Assembly: GCF_030272615.1 (NCBI RefSeq)
Contig: NW_026729208.1
Coordinates: forward strand, 64,001-128,000
Source: Cryptomeria japonica
Taxonomy: Eukaryota; Streptophyta; Pinopsida; Cupressales; Cupressaceae
DNA length: 64,000 nt
Direction of reading: 5' to 3'
Shown here one piece after another: positions 21,001-34,042 of this stretch; position 1 is the first letter of the stretch; every line of letters starts with the position of its first letter. The notes beneath the pieces were generated by a model. The model searched no databases, was not told the origin of the DNA, and saw only the letters and a program-made list of their open reading frames with translations. The position numbers were made by a program, and so were the translations under genes.

Positions 21001-24000
21001 CCAATGTTTTCTCCAATGGTGAAGTAACACAAGCTATAACCTATTAAAAAAAATCATGCAAGCATAAAAACATGTCATTTAACATATAAACATGTTAGTA
21101 CTAACATATAAAGACATTGTAGATAAACATATCCACTAATATATGATTGCGAGGGTATGTTAGATATGCAAGGGATAAGGTGACCTAATGTTAAAGGTAT
21201 AGTAACATGAACAATCTATATAGGTGGAAAATAGAAATAGATAATGAGATAAAGAGTCTAGATAGAGAGAATATAATGTCATAGCAACACAATACTACTA
21301 TGACATGTAATTGAGATCCATTTAAAGTGTGCACCAATACCAAAGGATATAACAAGAAAATACAGAATCATATGCAACACAAAAATATGTTCAATAAATT
21401 TTGGCAATAACATAATGTGGCAATCAAATAAAATCTATCAATTGGTGAACACATGATCATATTAAACAAATGCTATACATGATGCCCCAATGTTTTCTCC
21501 AATGGTGAAGTAACACAAGCTATAACCTATTAAAAAAAATCATGCAAGCATAAAAACATGTCATTTAACATATAAACATGTTAGTACTAACATATAAAGA
21601 CATTGTAGATAAACATATCCACTAATATATGATTGTGAGGGTATGTTAGATATGCAAGGGATAAGGTGACCTAATGTTAAAGGTATAGTAACATGAACAA
21701 TCTATATAGGTGGAAAATAGAAATAGATAATGAGATAAAGAGTCTAGATAGAGAGAATATAATGTCATAGCAACACAATACTACTGTGACATGTAATTGA
21801 GATCCATTTAAAGTGTACACCAACTAATTGAAATATTTATACTACTTGTAAGTCTTCAATAGTAATAAAGGACAATTTTAAATAATCTAAACTAATAATT
21901 AGTATATCTTTCTAAAAATCTATTTAGAATAAATTTAACTTCATTCGTTCTAAAAGAAAATAACTTGATTTAATTCTAGACAAGTTGAGTTTATTCAAAA
22001 TAGAGAAACCAATCTTATTATTTTGGATAAAATGAACTTAAATTATTCATGTCGATATTGAAACTATGCGAAATTAAATTAACTTAGTCCAAATAAACTA
22101 GAATAGTTTGGAATAAATGGGACTAATCATATTATTTCAATTATACTAAAATTATATTACTTATGTAGATATAGAAAATCTATGATATTTAATTAAGTAA
22201 AAAAAAACTGTGAAATTACAATAACTTGATCTAAATAAATTAGATCAATGTTATAATTTCAAATAATAATTAAATCACATGTGTAGCTATAGAAAATATA
22301 TGAAATTAAATTAACAAATTTGAATGTGAAATTATGTAAATTTATTTAAAATAAACTACATTCAAATAAGTGAATTAATTTTAAGAAGTATTTGATATAA
22401 AATGAACTAATTCAAAATATATTGTTTCCATTCATTTTGTTTAAGTATGATAAAGAGGGCTTTGCCAAGGTCCACACCCATAATCTAATTCATATAATAA
22501 GGTAGGTTCTACCTGGGCAATACTTGGGTGGATTCCAAAGATTAAAAATGATGTTTAAGATGTAAAGAATTATATCACTTAAATGTTATTTTTTTTTTCC
22601 ATTTTAATCAAACAAGTGTCTTAAAATCTACAAATTAGTTGTGTTCTAACTCTATCTCAAATTTACTTTTGTAGATTTTATAAATAATTCTTATGATGCA
22701 TGAAATTGATTCAAGAGATTAAAAAATGATTGTTAAGATGCATGAAACAAATTCACCATTATGTTAGAATTTTAAGGTCTAATTAGATAAGTATTTCAAA
22801 ATCTATAGGCTATTTATATTTTACTTTGGTTCAAATCTAAATTTTTAGACTTGATCTTCTTATTTGAATTTTAGCTCATATTCATGTGAAGGAGTGAAAA
22901 TTTTACTTGATTTTTTTATTTTGACACCTCAATTCAATAACAATTAGTGATGTTGTAAAAACCTTTGAAGAATGTATTTTATTGTGAGTTCGTTACAGCC
23001 CTGGATGTACCAATTCAACAAATTTCGAGAACAATGGTTGAATATAATGCTTTGATAATGCTACTAGGATATTCTCGTAAAATCTGTTTAATGATTCATA
23101 GGCCATTCTTGTAAATTTAAATAAATAAATAAATGTATTTAAAAATAATAACATAACACACATATCAATAGAAACATAAATCAGATCTATTCATAATAGT
23201 TAGTAAAAATTATTGTAAAAGGGGTTAGCAAGATCTAAATTTCACTTTTAAATTTTAAAAGTTTAAGGATCAAATATATGAAATGAATGAAAGATTTGGG
23301 TGAATTTTATCTAAACCAAAATGATAAATAATAGGTTTTTAAATTAGAAAAAATCTCTAAACATGAATAATAATAGCATGAAACAAATTCATGTAAGAAT
23401 ATAATGTATCATTTAGAAATGTATTATCACATTAAAAATATTTAAAACCAAAGAAGACAAATATAAAAATGCTTAAACTATTACTACTATTTACCTTAGA
23501 TAATATATATGTTTTAATAAATTTATTATGACTAATATAAATGTATTAACCCAAATAATTATTAAATGTTACTTTTATGTTGGAGGCATATTACACTCAC
23601 ATAATGGATGCAAACATGTCTGTCAATAAAAAATAATAGAAGTATTTAATTTGATGTGTTTGTGACACTTAAATGCATGAAAAATAGAATCAATTTTTTT
23701 TTTTTTCTCCTCACAACTACCAAGTTTAATTTATCAATCACTTATGTCCATCTCCATCATCCATTTAGTTAACTTTGAAATTATCTCAATCTAATATTAT
23801 AATAGTAAAAATTAAAATATAATAATATAATAATATCTTAATAGTATTTTAATATTAATTACAATATAAGAATATAATAGTTTTTAAATTGAAATAATGT
23901 ACAAATATATGTCTCTAGTTTTTAACATTAATTTGTATATATAGGATAATATATTATTGTAGAGGACGAGATTTGTCACCTTCAAGGTGATGAACCTCAA

Positions 24001-27000
24001 GGGACAAACCTACCTTCTCTCCACCTCACTTATATTAGCGCTAAAGGTGAGCTAGGGGATGAAAATGTAAAACTAGGCTAACAAAGTACAAATGAGACTC
24101 CCAAACGACTCTATCAAGTCTTTGTCTTCAAGATGAGTGTGCAGAACTAAGACACAAGTGTGGCGTGTTGTCATCTAGTAAGGACAAAGTACAAAGGCCA
24201 TACGAGAGTGACAAATGCGATTACACTATTAAGTAAATGATATAAATGATAAACTAAGCTTAAGAATACAAAATGCGTGACACTAAAATGAAGTGAGAGA
24301 AGGATAGGAAAAGCTCACAACCGGTAGATGATTGAAGCCTCCAACAAGACGAGTTCTCCCCTTTGATCACAAACCTGCACACAAGCATGAAGAGAAAATG
24401 TTGGGGGTTGTGTTTAGAGGCCTGTCTCAGTTAGACCTCCGTTTTGGTGTTTCCACCTCCACAGACAATTCAGATGATAGCAACGATGGGAAATAAAAAT
24501 AATAGAGATAGGAAAATGAACGATTAATACAATGGATAAATTAAAATGAGAGATTATAGATATGCAAATGAATTAAGAGAAGGTAGTAAATTCCCCTCCA
24601 ACACTTGTGAAGGCGACACCATAGGTTCTCCAAGAAACTGCAACAATAGTGGTCTTCAAATGTTGGAAAACATGTGTATGATAAGGATAATGGACACCAA
24701 GTTACTTCCCAAGAATAATTGAGAATCCTTCCCAACTACAAGAATGCATGAGATATAGCCTCAAAAACGAATCCCAACATAGGTGGTCGTGAACAGAGGC
24801 GTTACAAACTCTTTTGGGCACAGGCGTAATGCTCAAACCGCTACTTGCGGGCTGACAGATTTGTGGGACACAAGTGCAACACATGGAGGTCTCTGCGGCA
24901 TGCTAGAGTCCCATGCTTAATTGGTTTGGTTGCTAGAAGCCAAGTTGCAGCTGACAAAGCAATCCATGTGAACAAAAAGACAAATATGACAATGCATGAT
25001 CTCCATTAACTTGAAGCAAAGATACTTATATGATGCGAAATTACGCGAAATATAATTTACAACATTACAATTACAATTATCTTGAATATATATGTGATAA
25101 TATTTTGTTATTTTCCAACTTTTCTCTTCGAATGTGTTTTCAACCTTTGCTACCTTTGTCTGTGGTGCCATAACAGTCTCTCTTTTGCATTTTCTATTGA
25201 CCTACATTGCTCATTTGGGAACATTAATTTACATTTTTTTCGTTGTTATTTAATCTGCGTGCAGTTTTGAAGCACAGCTAGTAAAGAGGGTGGTGAATGA
25301 CGTGATTAAGACATTGGACAGAGTGTCGTTAGAAGTTGCCAAGCACCCTGTGGGAATGGAAAGGATCGCTGAGGATCTCATCCAGAAATTTATACTCAAT
25401 TCAGAAGGAGGTTTGGTTAAATCTGGAATATTGGGTATTGGTGGTATTAGTAAGACCACACTTGCTAAGGCCATGTTCAACCAGGTTTACGCTCATTTTG
25501 ATGCTGCTTCCTTTGTCTTTAATGTCCGCACCACTGTTGCAGACTCCGTGTGCCTGACAAAGTTGCAGAAACAAATCCTTAAAGATTTAACCAATTATGA
25601 TGGAAAAGTGCATAGTGTTGAGAAAGGCATATCTTTGTTCAGAGATCGTTTGGGTGGAAAACGTGTGCTTCTGATTTTAGATGACATGGATGGTAGGGAG
25701 CAATCAGAGGCTTTGGTTGGGGATTGGTTGGCACCTGGTAGCAGAGTTGTTATTACTTCTAGAGACAAGCACATTCTCCATGTTGCCGGGGTCTCACCTG
25801 AATGCATTCACGAAATGAGTGGATTGCAGACAAATGAAGGTCTTCAGCTATTTAGTCGGCACTCTTTTCTTCGAGCATCTCCAAGTCCAACTTACGAAGC
25901 TTTCTCCAAAAGAATAGTGGAGGCTTGTAAAGGGCATCCTCTATCACTGGAAGTCATTGGATCCTTGTTGTATGATAAGAAGAATGATCCAGATTGCTGG
26001 ACAGAAGCCTTCCACAACGTTGCACTCCACCCAAAGATTTATGAAATACTCAAAATCAGTTACAGTGGTCTTAGTGAAGAAGAAAAAGAAATATTTCTAG
26101 ACATCGCTTGCTTCTTCATCGGAGAACACAAAAGGTATCCTATTGTTTTCTGGAAATCTATGTACAGGTCGGTAAAGACAGCCATATCTAATCTTTCTCT
26201 GAAGTTACTTGTAAGGATTGACGACAAAGGTGTGTTTCATATGCATGACCATTTGCGAGATATGGGGCGAAGCATTGCTGAAAAAGAAAGAGAGGGTACC
26301 CGACTATGGGAGGCAGTTCATCTAAGCAGGGGAGAATCCAATAACAACAATATCTCTCGCCTTCGACTCAGTGGAGATAATTCACAAAGGCTTGAAACAT
26401 TGTACAGACCTGGTCTACGATTTCTTCACTTGAAGAATCTGCCCCTTGACGGAATCACGCCAGCCATGCTTCCTCCAAATTTGATGTGGTTACGGTTGCA
26501 AAATTGTGAGAAGCCATTTCAGTCCAGTCTTGTGCGTAACGTTTGGTTCTTTGCGATACAGGGGGCATTTCACTTCAGTCTTGTGGATAACATTTGGGAT
26601 CTGAGGATAATGCAAGTAGACGGTGATATTCCCAGTTTCCAATATTTACTTTTTAATATTCTTGGCAACTTGTTACAGTTACAGCATTTAGAGTTGAGAA
26701 ACTGCAGAAATTTAAATAAGGTCCCTTGTACCATCGGCAACCTGTCACAGCTGCAGCGTTTGGATTTATCATGGTGTACAGAATTAAATAAGCTCCCTCA
26801 TACCATTGGCAACCTGTCACAGCTGCAGCATTTAGATTTAGGAGGACTTAAATTAAATAAGCTCCCTCAGACTATTGGCAAACTCTCACAGTTGCAGTAT
26901 TTAGACTTGAGTTGGTGTCAAAAATTAAGTGATCTTCCTCATAGTATTGGCAACCTATCACAACTGCAGTATTTAGATTTGAGTGCCTGTGAATGTTTAA

Positions 27001-27563
27001 ATAGCCTCCCTGACACCATTGGCAGTTTATCACAGTTGCAGTATTTAAATTTAAATTGCTGTAAGAAATTAAATAACCTCCCTCGTACCATTGGCAATCT
27101 GTCAAAGCTGCAATGTTTAGATTTAGGGTGTACCAAATTAAATAAGCTCCCTAATACCATTGGTAACCTGTTACATCTGCAGCATTTATATTTAAGATGG
27201 TGTACAAAACTAAATAAGCTCCCTTGTACCATTGACAAACTTTCTCAGCTGCGGTGTTTAGAGCTGAAAGGATGTCAAAACTTAAATGATCTCCCTTATA
27301 CTATTGGCAACGTACCACAACTGCAACATTTAGACTTGAGTAATTGTCAATATTTATATTTTCTCCCTAAAACTATAGGCAAACTATCACAGCTGCAGTA
27401 TTTAGACTTAAGTTGGTGTACAAATCTAAGTAATCATCTAAGTAATCTCCCTGAGACTATTGGCAATTTATTACAGCTGCGTCATTTATATTTATATCAT
27501 ACAAAATTGAACATCCCCCGTGATATCATTGACAGTCTACCACACCTCCAAATATTTCAGTAG
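18066..27563 (+). CDS. TIR-NBS-LRR (TNL) immune receptor, complete two-exon model
   Basis: Intracellular NLR receptor. Exon 1 is 18066-18583 and ends G|GTAAGTA. Exon 2 is 25265-27563 after TGCGTGCAG. Exon 1 ends with two bases of a codon and exon 2 supplies the third (Gly173), so the join is in frame: 2,817 nt, 938 residues. TIR at ~23-165 has YHVFLSFKGEDVR and WCLRE, with Glu98 at the NADase glutamate position. NB-ARC follows: P-loop GIGGISKTT (~230-238), kinase-2 LLILDDMD (308-315), RNBS-B GSRVVITSRDK (331-341), GHPLSL (396-401), RNBS-D FLDIACFF (450-457), MHD (499-501). LRRs run from ~642 to the end. Ser235 replaces the usual Gly before Walker A Lys236, which may weaken nucleotide binding. 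The protein ends right after the LRRs, with no post-LRR domain. The start is the first ATG in frame with the TIR; a second ATG lies at 18081. The intron model is unverified. Confidence 0.9.
20847..21818 (+). repeat. 486-bp tandem duplication inside TNL intron
   Basis: Two head-to-tail units, 20847-21332 and 21333-21818, both starting ACCAATAC. They differ at a small number of positions, for example ACAAAAGG/CCAAAGG and GTGATCATA/ATGATCATA contexts. The duplication is therefore clearly older than the 26-kb duplication, whose copies share these same differences. Confidence 0.9.
22030..22370 (+). repeat. Degenerate ~115-bp tandem repeat in intron
   Basis: Three diverged AT-rich units are recognisable by a shared block of the form ATGTnGATATnGAAA followed by ATGAAATTAAATTAA, at about 22040, 22157 and 22278. 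A fourth unit may precede them. Recognised by eye; borders are approximate. Confidence 0.45.
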
Positions 27564-30500
27564 GGAATAGAAGCACAAGAAGCTGCCTGATACCACTGTG
27601 AAGAAAAGCACTGTCATGGTGAAGATAATATAATTAACTGCCTGATACCATTGTGAAGAAATGCCCACAGTCAATTAGACGAGTCTTATTCTTGGTGGCA
27701 GTGGTGGGAAGAGAGATTGAAGGTGAGGTGCGTGACCTATCCTTTAGTAGTGTCATGTTACTTCTTTAGAGTAGGAGAATTAATACATAGTTTTTCCTTT
27801 TGGAATTTCACGCATTTATTTCTATCGAAGGGAATACGTGAGAGTAATGTATCTTTTTTCAATTGCATTCAGTTTTTTTAATTTAAACATAAACTTTATA
27901 GATGTTCTGAATGGTCAGTTTTAAATCACATACATTAAGCAATGAATTAAATCTAAAGGATGTTAGTCAATTTTGAGTGTTTAACACTTTTAAGTTTAGA
28001 AGTGTATTCTTAGTGTGACATACATTAAGCAACACATTAAGCCTAGAAAATATCATTCTTAGTTTGACAACATACATTAAGCAGCATATTAAGCCCGGAA
28101 AATATTAATCAACTCTGAGTATTTAACACTTTTGTACCTAGAAGTATAAGAAGCTATGTGATTGTAATCCACTAGTAAAAGTAGCTTTTGACACTACTCA
28201 CCCAATTGCCTCTTGATGTTTTGTTCATCAAACTCGTATCCATTTTTATCAAATAAATTTCTATTTAATATCTAAGTGACCATTGCGATGTAAATCTACC
28301 TTTAAGATATTAAATCATTTTGTGGATTCTTTGCTTTTGTGGCATGCAAGAAATAACATGTGCTATGCTTGGTTTGAGCTAATTTGTTTGTTTTAGTGAA
28401 TAAAAAATTTATTTTATTAAAGTTTATGTTTAAGATTCTTTTGTTAGAGCACCTTTTAACTACCCTTGAATTAGGGACAATAAGCTCATTGTTAAAACAT
28501 AACATAATATGAAAAATAAAAAATGTGATGATAATCTACTTTAGTCATAATATATAAAATTTCATTTAAGTAGTTTGTATATGATGTTTCTTGATATATG
28601 ATCCCAAAAAAGGCTTGCAAATGAGTCTAAGCCTTACTAATGTTAATAAAGGCATCAAAATTAATCAATGTATAATTGAGTTTTCTTGTCAAATGTTCTA
28701 GTTGCAAATGCCCTTGTAGATATGTGTTTAAAATGTCAAACAATGTAACCCATCAAGTTTGTGTATAATGGTGGACATTGTGGAGTTTTGCACCATCTAC
28801 CCATATTAAAATCCCACAAGACAAGGGCTTCCCTACAATGGCCATAGGGCACTTGGAGATAGGAGTCACATTTATGGTAATGCATGGGCCACCCTATATT
28901 TTGCCATGGGGTATATTGAGATAAGATCAACTATAACTATATTAAGTAACTACTTAGCCCGCCCACATTTACTCTCTAAGCTACCCCCCACTAGCTCAAG
29001 ATGATCTACACTTTCTCAAGAATTTACCCCAAATTTTTAGCTCCTTGGGTATAGAATAAACAATTGAGTTGTTGAAAAATATAAATAATGGTCATATGTA
29101 TGAAAGCCACTTCAAATGTTGTTCTTGGTGTGAGAGATCTTAAGCACAACTAGAGTTTATAGGGGCTTGTCTTATCTCTAAGAACCATCCCTACAAGATT
29201 ATTGCCTCCAAGTGTTGTCTAAATCATTGGGCTACTAATTCACTTTGATACCAAAAAATGTCAAAGAATATACAATGATTTTTTTTTTTTTGACAATGTA
29301 CCTCAAATAGATACGTTCTCATGGTCTATAATGATTGTAGTAAATGTGAAATTGGGTTTGTTGAATAGGTATTAGAAATTTTGAGAAAATCCAAGGGGTG
29401 AGTGCAAATCTAGAATGTGATGATAAAATCTCTTTAGTGGGATGCTATGCATGTGAGGACAATTTATTATTTACATAAATATGGAGTTGGATGTTTTACA
29501 TGTGGTTGCATGTTGCTGCGTAATTGGATTCACGTGAGCTAAAAGGAGGCATGATTGCATTCGCAAGTTCACTTCAATAAGGTCAATAAATCTAAAGGCA
29601 AGATGGAAGAGATTAAAAAATCCCAACCTATAGGGTTGGATTGAGGGTAATGTTAGACTTGGCTCCCTTATAAGCTTATGAACATCAAGAAAGTGACCTA
29701 CTAAATAACTAATAAATTTGTGATGTTAACTTGTTGCTTTCAATTTATGGTAGTATGTGTTTGTTAGTTTGATCATTTTTTACAACATAATTAATGACTT
29801 TTTACCTCAATTTATGAAGACTACTGCATGGTCTAACATATAATTATTATTATTTTTTTGAATTCAAATTTATCAAATTCTTGATGCAAGAATGTAAAAT
29901 ATCTTGTTAGCTCCTACTTGCAAATATAGTGGAGGGGTTCTATTTTAACTAGTGATTATTCAAGACCAATTATTATTTAATTTTCTTTAAAATTTGTTTT
30001 CTATTCCAAAGTTGAAAGGGTTAAGCTGAGGTTTTTAATGTAAGATATTGATCAAATTATTTTTTCCATTTCGTGATTAATGGGTTCCATTTTTTTGCTG
30101 TAGATTGTTAGAAACCTGTTTAGTGGTACGAGGCAAGAGAAGGCACAAGAACCTAGTCTGACATATCTGTTTTGAAATGTATGGCATTGCAGGAGCTGGT
30201 GCATGATATAGATACAAATAATCAATTGTTTGGACAGTTGGCGATCAGGTCAGCTGTGTGAATGCATATTCACTTATCGATTAAGACCTCGTTACCTCAA
30301 CGAGAAGGCCATGTACTTCTATAGAGAAGTAGTGACTCATCTCACTTGTGGTTTGATAACTGGCCAAAGGCGACGTGTAACAGTGGCAATTATATGTTTA
30401 ATGGTGTTATGTAGGAAAAGTGCAGAGGCCACGGACAAGATCCAGGTGAAGCTTCCTTCGAAAATCCCTAAAAAATTCAGTGCCATGACAATGCTGAAAT

Positions 30501-31039
30501 TCAAAAACTAAAAATAAAATAACAATAATAATCTTTAGCTAGTTTGATTTATTTGTTTCCTTGCTGCTGTAGTGCTTGTTCCGCCAATAGGAACTACTAT
30601 ATGACGTGGTGTTTGTAGTGGTTTTGTATTTTCTCCAAATAAGGCAGGAAGCATGTTTTTGGTTTGTACAGTTGCAGGGGGATTGAACATGGAGACACCC
30701 CTGGCACCAACCTAGCAGTAAGCACACGTGATGATTTGATTTTGGTATTTTACAATACTTACTATTTTAAAATGTTTTCTTCTCAGCTCTCATCTTTTGA
30801 GCCCCAATTACTATTCAAGTTGAATTTCTATTCATTTGGGTAATTTTCGTGGTCCAAAACTTTGTGCCTCACAGGCATGAGAGAAACTAAAAGCCCATAC
30901 CAATATCACTACAGAGTAGTAGTTATAACAAGAAAAAGGCCACAAGGTAAAACACAATTCCCATTTCTTATTTCATAGAGTAGAGTTGTTTATGATGTTT
31001 ATATAACATAATTATGTTGTTATTACTGTTAAGTTTCAG
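27564..31039 (+). other. TNL 3' flank, second copy
   Basis: Same contents as 1109-4585, with one T missing at about 28216. Coding-like stretches fall at 30230-30511 and ~30575-30716, the minus-strand PBS-like site at ~29243. Confidence 0.5.
27928..28145 (+). repeat. Degenerate ACATACATTAAGCA repeat, second copy
   Basis: Unit starts 27928, 28018 and 28070; otherwise as at 1473. Confidence 0.5.
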
Positions 31040-31494
31040 GCAGGGAGTAGTGAATCGCCTCCTTTCGGTGCCCAGAAGCTTTCTGATGTCAACTCACTGT
31101 TGATGACCGTTATGGAGGCCTTCTAGACATCTGGCAGGTAATTTATTTTCATTCATATTAATGTTGCGGAAGTGTATTCAATCTGAATCACTATGAACTG
31201 CTTTTCTTGGTTCTTTTTTCAAAAAACGATTAGAGAAGACCAAGCCAAAAAGCTTGAAGAACATCCAGATTTTATGCCCGATGCTCTAGATCAAATTTAC
31301 AAGAAGGTAAGCTAGATAAACTTTTAGTCCCATTGACCTGTTTGGTCATTTTGGGGAGAGCATCAATATAATTTGATGCAAGTTGGTATTGTGACCAGGC
31401 AATGGAAGAATGTGCTCGTAAGAGAATGGCTTTAGAAGTGAGTATTGCAGAGAGGGAAAAGAGGCTGAAAGAACTCTTAGGCAGTAATTGTTGA
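31040..31494 (+). pseudogene. Unidentified gene fragment, second copy
   Basis: Exon-like blocks 31040-31137, 31234-31306 and 31399-31494, with the same TAG in the first block (31124-31126) and the same overlap with the LTR start. Confidence 0.5.
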
Positions 31495-33079
31495 TAAGTG
31501 ATGCTGCTCTAGCATGCAGTTCTATGCAACTCCAGTTTGGACATGAAGCTATCTATTCATCACCATGCATAAGCTATTTTTAGTTAATAGTTTTTTTTGT
31601 TTATCCATGCAAATAAAGCATGTATTCCAGCATGCATGAATCCTTAGGACTATTTTTAGTTTTGCTTTTTGCATGAGTTTGTTTTTAGTAAATAAAGCAT
31701 GTTGTGCATGCACTTATTGTATTCTTAATTTAGGGAGTAGTTTGTTTTTTTTTAGTTTGAGAGCCTTAGTAGCTTTCCATGCAAAGCTAGGAATATATTT
31801 AGAACTGCAGTTATTATTTATTCTTCTAGACTGCAAATTCTTTATATATACAGCCTCTATGTAATTTTTTAATTAAGCTTCAATAAAGATATTGGTGTTT
31901 TCTTCTTTTTGCTGTTATTGTTTGCTAATCAGTTGGTTCAGAGAGGATAGGTCAGGTTCAAAATTCTACAAGTGGTATCAGAGCAAGTAAAATTGTTTTG
32001 GGTTAAAGTTTTATTGTTAGAATTTCGCCAAAGTTAATCATGTCGAATTCTAACCATATGCCCATTCCAGAATTTGATGGGAATGATTATGATTATTGGT
32101 GCATTAAGATGCCGACCTTTTTGATTGGAAAAGATTTGTGGGAGATTATTGAATCAGGTTATGAAGAGCCAACTGACTGGAATGCCCTTACAGCCAATGA
32201 AAGAATAGCAAGAAAGGAAGCAAGGAAAAAGAATGCTCAAGCTTTGTTTCACATTCAGATAGCTCTTGATAAGAGCTTATTTCCAAGAATATCAGGAGCA
32301 ACAACTGCCAAAGATGCCTGGAAGACTCTACAAGAAGCTTACTAGGGTATTGATCAAGTTAAAGTGGTCAAGCTTCAGACATTGAAGCGAGAGTCTGAGA
32401 ATTTGAAGATGCAAGAAGCTGAAAGTATAAGTGATTATTGTGTCAGAGTCAAAGATGTAGTCAATAAAATGGCTACACTTGGAGAAATTGTAAGCAATGA
32501 AGTTTTGATTAAAAAGGTGTTGAGATCTTTGACACCCAGATGGAATCATGTAGCAATAATCATAGAAGAAAGCAAGGATTTGACAAAACTACAGTTTGAT
32601 CAACTGGTTGGATCCCTGATGTCTCATGAAGAAAGATTGAAAGATTCTTTTGAAGGTGTAGAGAAAGCATTTTCCTCTAAATTGCTAATCACAAAAAATG
32701 AAGATGCAAGCAACAGTAGTGCCAAAATCAATCAAAGCCAAGGTAAAGGGCAAAGCCAAAATTCTTCAAGAGGCAGAGGAAGAGGTGGCTCAAGAGGAAG
32801 TGGTGGTTTCAGAGGAAGAGGTAGAGGCAGATTTGATAAGAGAAATGTTCAATGTTACCACTGTAATAGGTATGGCCACTTTGAAAGAGAATGCAGATTG
32901 AAAGAAGGTAAAAGTGCTAACTATGCTCAAGAAAGTAGTGACAATCCTCTTGATCACTTATTTTTATCTTATGCCAAGGGTGAAAATACTAGTAAAGATG
33001 TTTGGTACCTAGATTCTGGATGCTCTAACCATATGACAGGGAATGAGAAGTTGTTCTCAACAAAGGATGGAAGTTTCAA
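31489..33079 (+). mobile_element. Truncated Copia element, second copy
   Basis: LTR 31489-31970, primer-binding site 31973-31984, gag remnant from ATG 32040. It has the same structure and breakpoint as the first copy, so it was duplicated as part of the 26-kb unit and did not insert independently. Confidence 0.85.
32040..33079 (+). pseudogene. Copia gag remnant, second copy
   Basis: Same frame, same TAG (32343-32345), zinc knuckle at ~32855-32896 and DSG motif at ~33003-33041. The translation matches the first copy. Confidence 0.85.
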
Positions 33080-33082
33080 ATC

Positions 33083-33472
33083 CCAGGTCATGTGTATGCA
33101 GTTGTTGCAAAAGAGAACAATGAAGAAGGAACAAATTACTATTTGTGTCGTTGTGTTGAGCCTAAAAGAAAATTGACAACCACAATCATTGATGGAGAGG
33201 GTATTGAGTACCCAATAGGGTCTGTTGTCATGACAGGAACATGCTTTCGGAGATACCCTATCAAGAATTCTGATGTTTGGTTGTTTTAGGACTTTGAAAC
33301 ACACAGACATATTCTTCATTTCTCTAACCTTGTTGTTGCAACAAATATTCATTTGATGAAGTATCGTGGTAGACCTCATAACAAGATTTTATGGAAAGTT
33401 CATGAATCTGACCACGAGGCAATACTTGACACAATACAAGTTAGAGCCGATTCTAAAGGCTCACTTGATTGA
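33083..33472 (+). pseudogene. Broken ORF of unknown family, second copy
   Basis: Same frame with TAG at 33287-33289 and TGA at 33470-33472; no difference seen from the first copy. Confidence 0.45.
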
Positions 33473-33546
33473 TTCTACGGTTCAGAGTAGAATGATTTTG
33501 AGAATTTTGTATAAATCGTTGACGAATTGTTTTATATTCATTTTTT

Positions 33547-33749
33547 GTATATATAAATGCCCATGAGCTGATTTTTACATATGTACATGCCAAATTTTGT
33601 ATATTAAAATGGCGATGAGCTGAATCGCACATATTGTAATGCCAAATTTTGTATAAAAGCCCATGAGATGATTTGTATATTAAAATGGCGATGAGCTGAA
33701 TCGCATTTATTGTAATGCCAAATTTTGTATAAAATCCCATGAGATTATT
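33547..33749 (+). repeat. 76-bp complex tandem repeat, second copy
   Basis: Unit starts 33598 and 33674; as in the first copy. Confidence 0.75.
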
Positions 33750-34042
33750 TGTAAGACAATTTTTTGTATAATCAAATAGCCAAGAGCAGATTTGAATAAT
33801 ATGTGACAATGTTTTGTGACTATTTTGTGTGTCAATGTTTTGTGACTATGTTTTGAGTATATGTGATGTGTCCCTAGTCAATCATGAGCATTCTTGATTC
33901 TTGTATAATCATGGATAATTATTTGAGTCATTATCGGGTCATAGGGGTGATAGATTAAGACTCATACAATCTAAGAAAAAATTGTCATTGTTGTCAAAAA
34001 AATTGTCAAAAAAGTTGTCAAGCAACTTCTACATTGCGTCGA

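Larger units (their letters stand above)
18584..25264 (+). other. Long TNL intron (6,681 bp) between TIR and NBS exons
   Basis: Bounded by GTAAGTA and TGCGTGCAG. Very AT-rich, with no long ORF. It holds a TGGTATCAAAG site at ~19935, resembling a decayed Copia primer-binding site, followed by short gag-like fragments with stops. It also holds a 486-bp tandem duplication (20847-21818), a ~115-bp degenerate repeat (~22030-22370), and a less AT-rich block around 23960-24920 that may be an old element. I found no further exon. Plant TNLs often have an intron after the TIR exon, but usually far shorter; long introns full of repeats are common in conifers. Confidence 0.8.
1..26455 (+). repeat. Tandem 26.45-kb unit, copy I
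   Basis: First copy of the large direct repeat. Base 1 corresponds to 26456 and 52910. Sequence and spacing match copy II throughout what I compared, with offset +26455 before base 1761 and +26454 after it, because copy II lacks one T. Copy I alone has A at 8040, where the other copies have G. The window starts inside the LRR region of the TNL gene, so the true start of the repeat unit is unknown. Confidence 0.97.

Noticed and set aside
19930-21330. A complete Copia element in the TNL intron
   Set aside because: Only a decayed primer-site-like word (TGGTATCAAAG) and scattered short frames are visible; no LTR pair, zinc knuckle or pol motif.
25290-27563. A separate NBS-LRR gene lacking TIR
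   Set aside because: The frame is open upstream to a TGCGTGCAG acceptor and joins the TIR exon exactly; its apparent first codon is GTG inside the conserved RVVNDV stretch.
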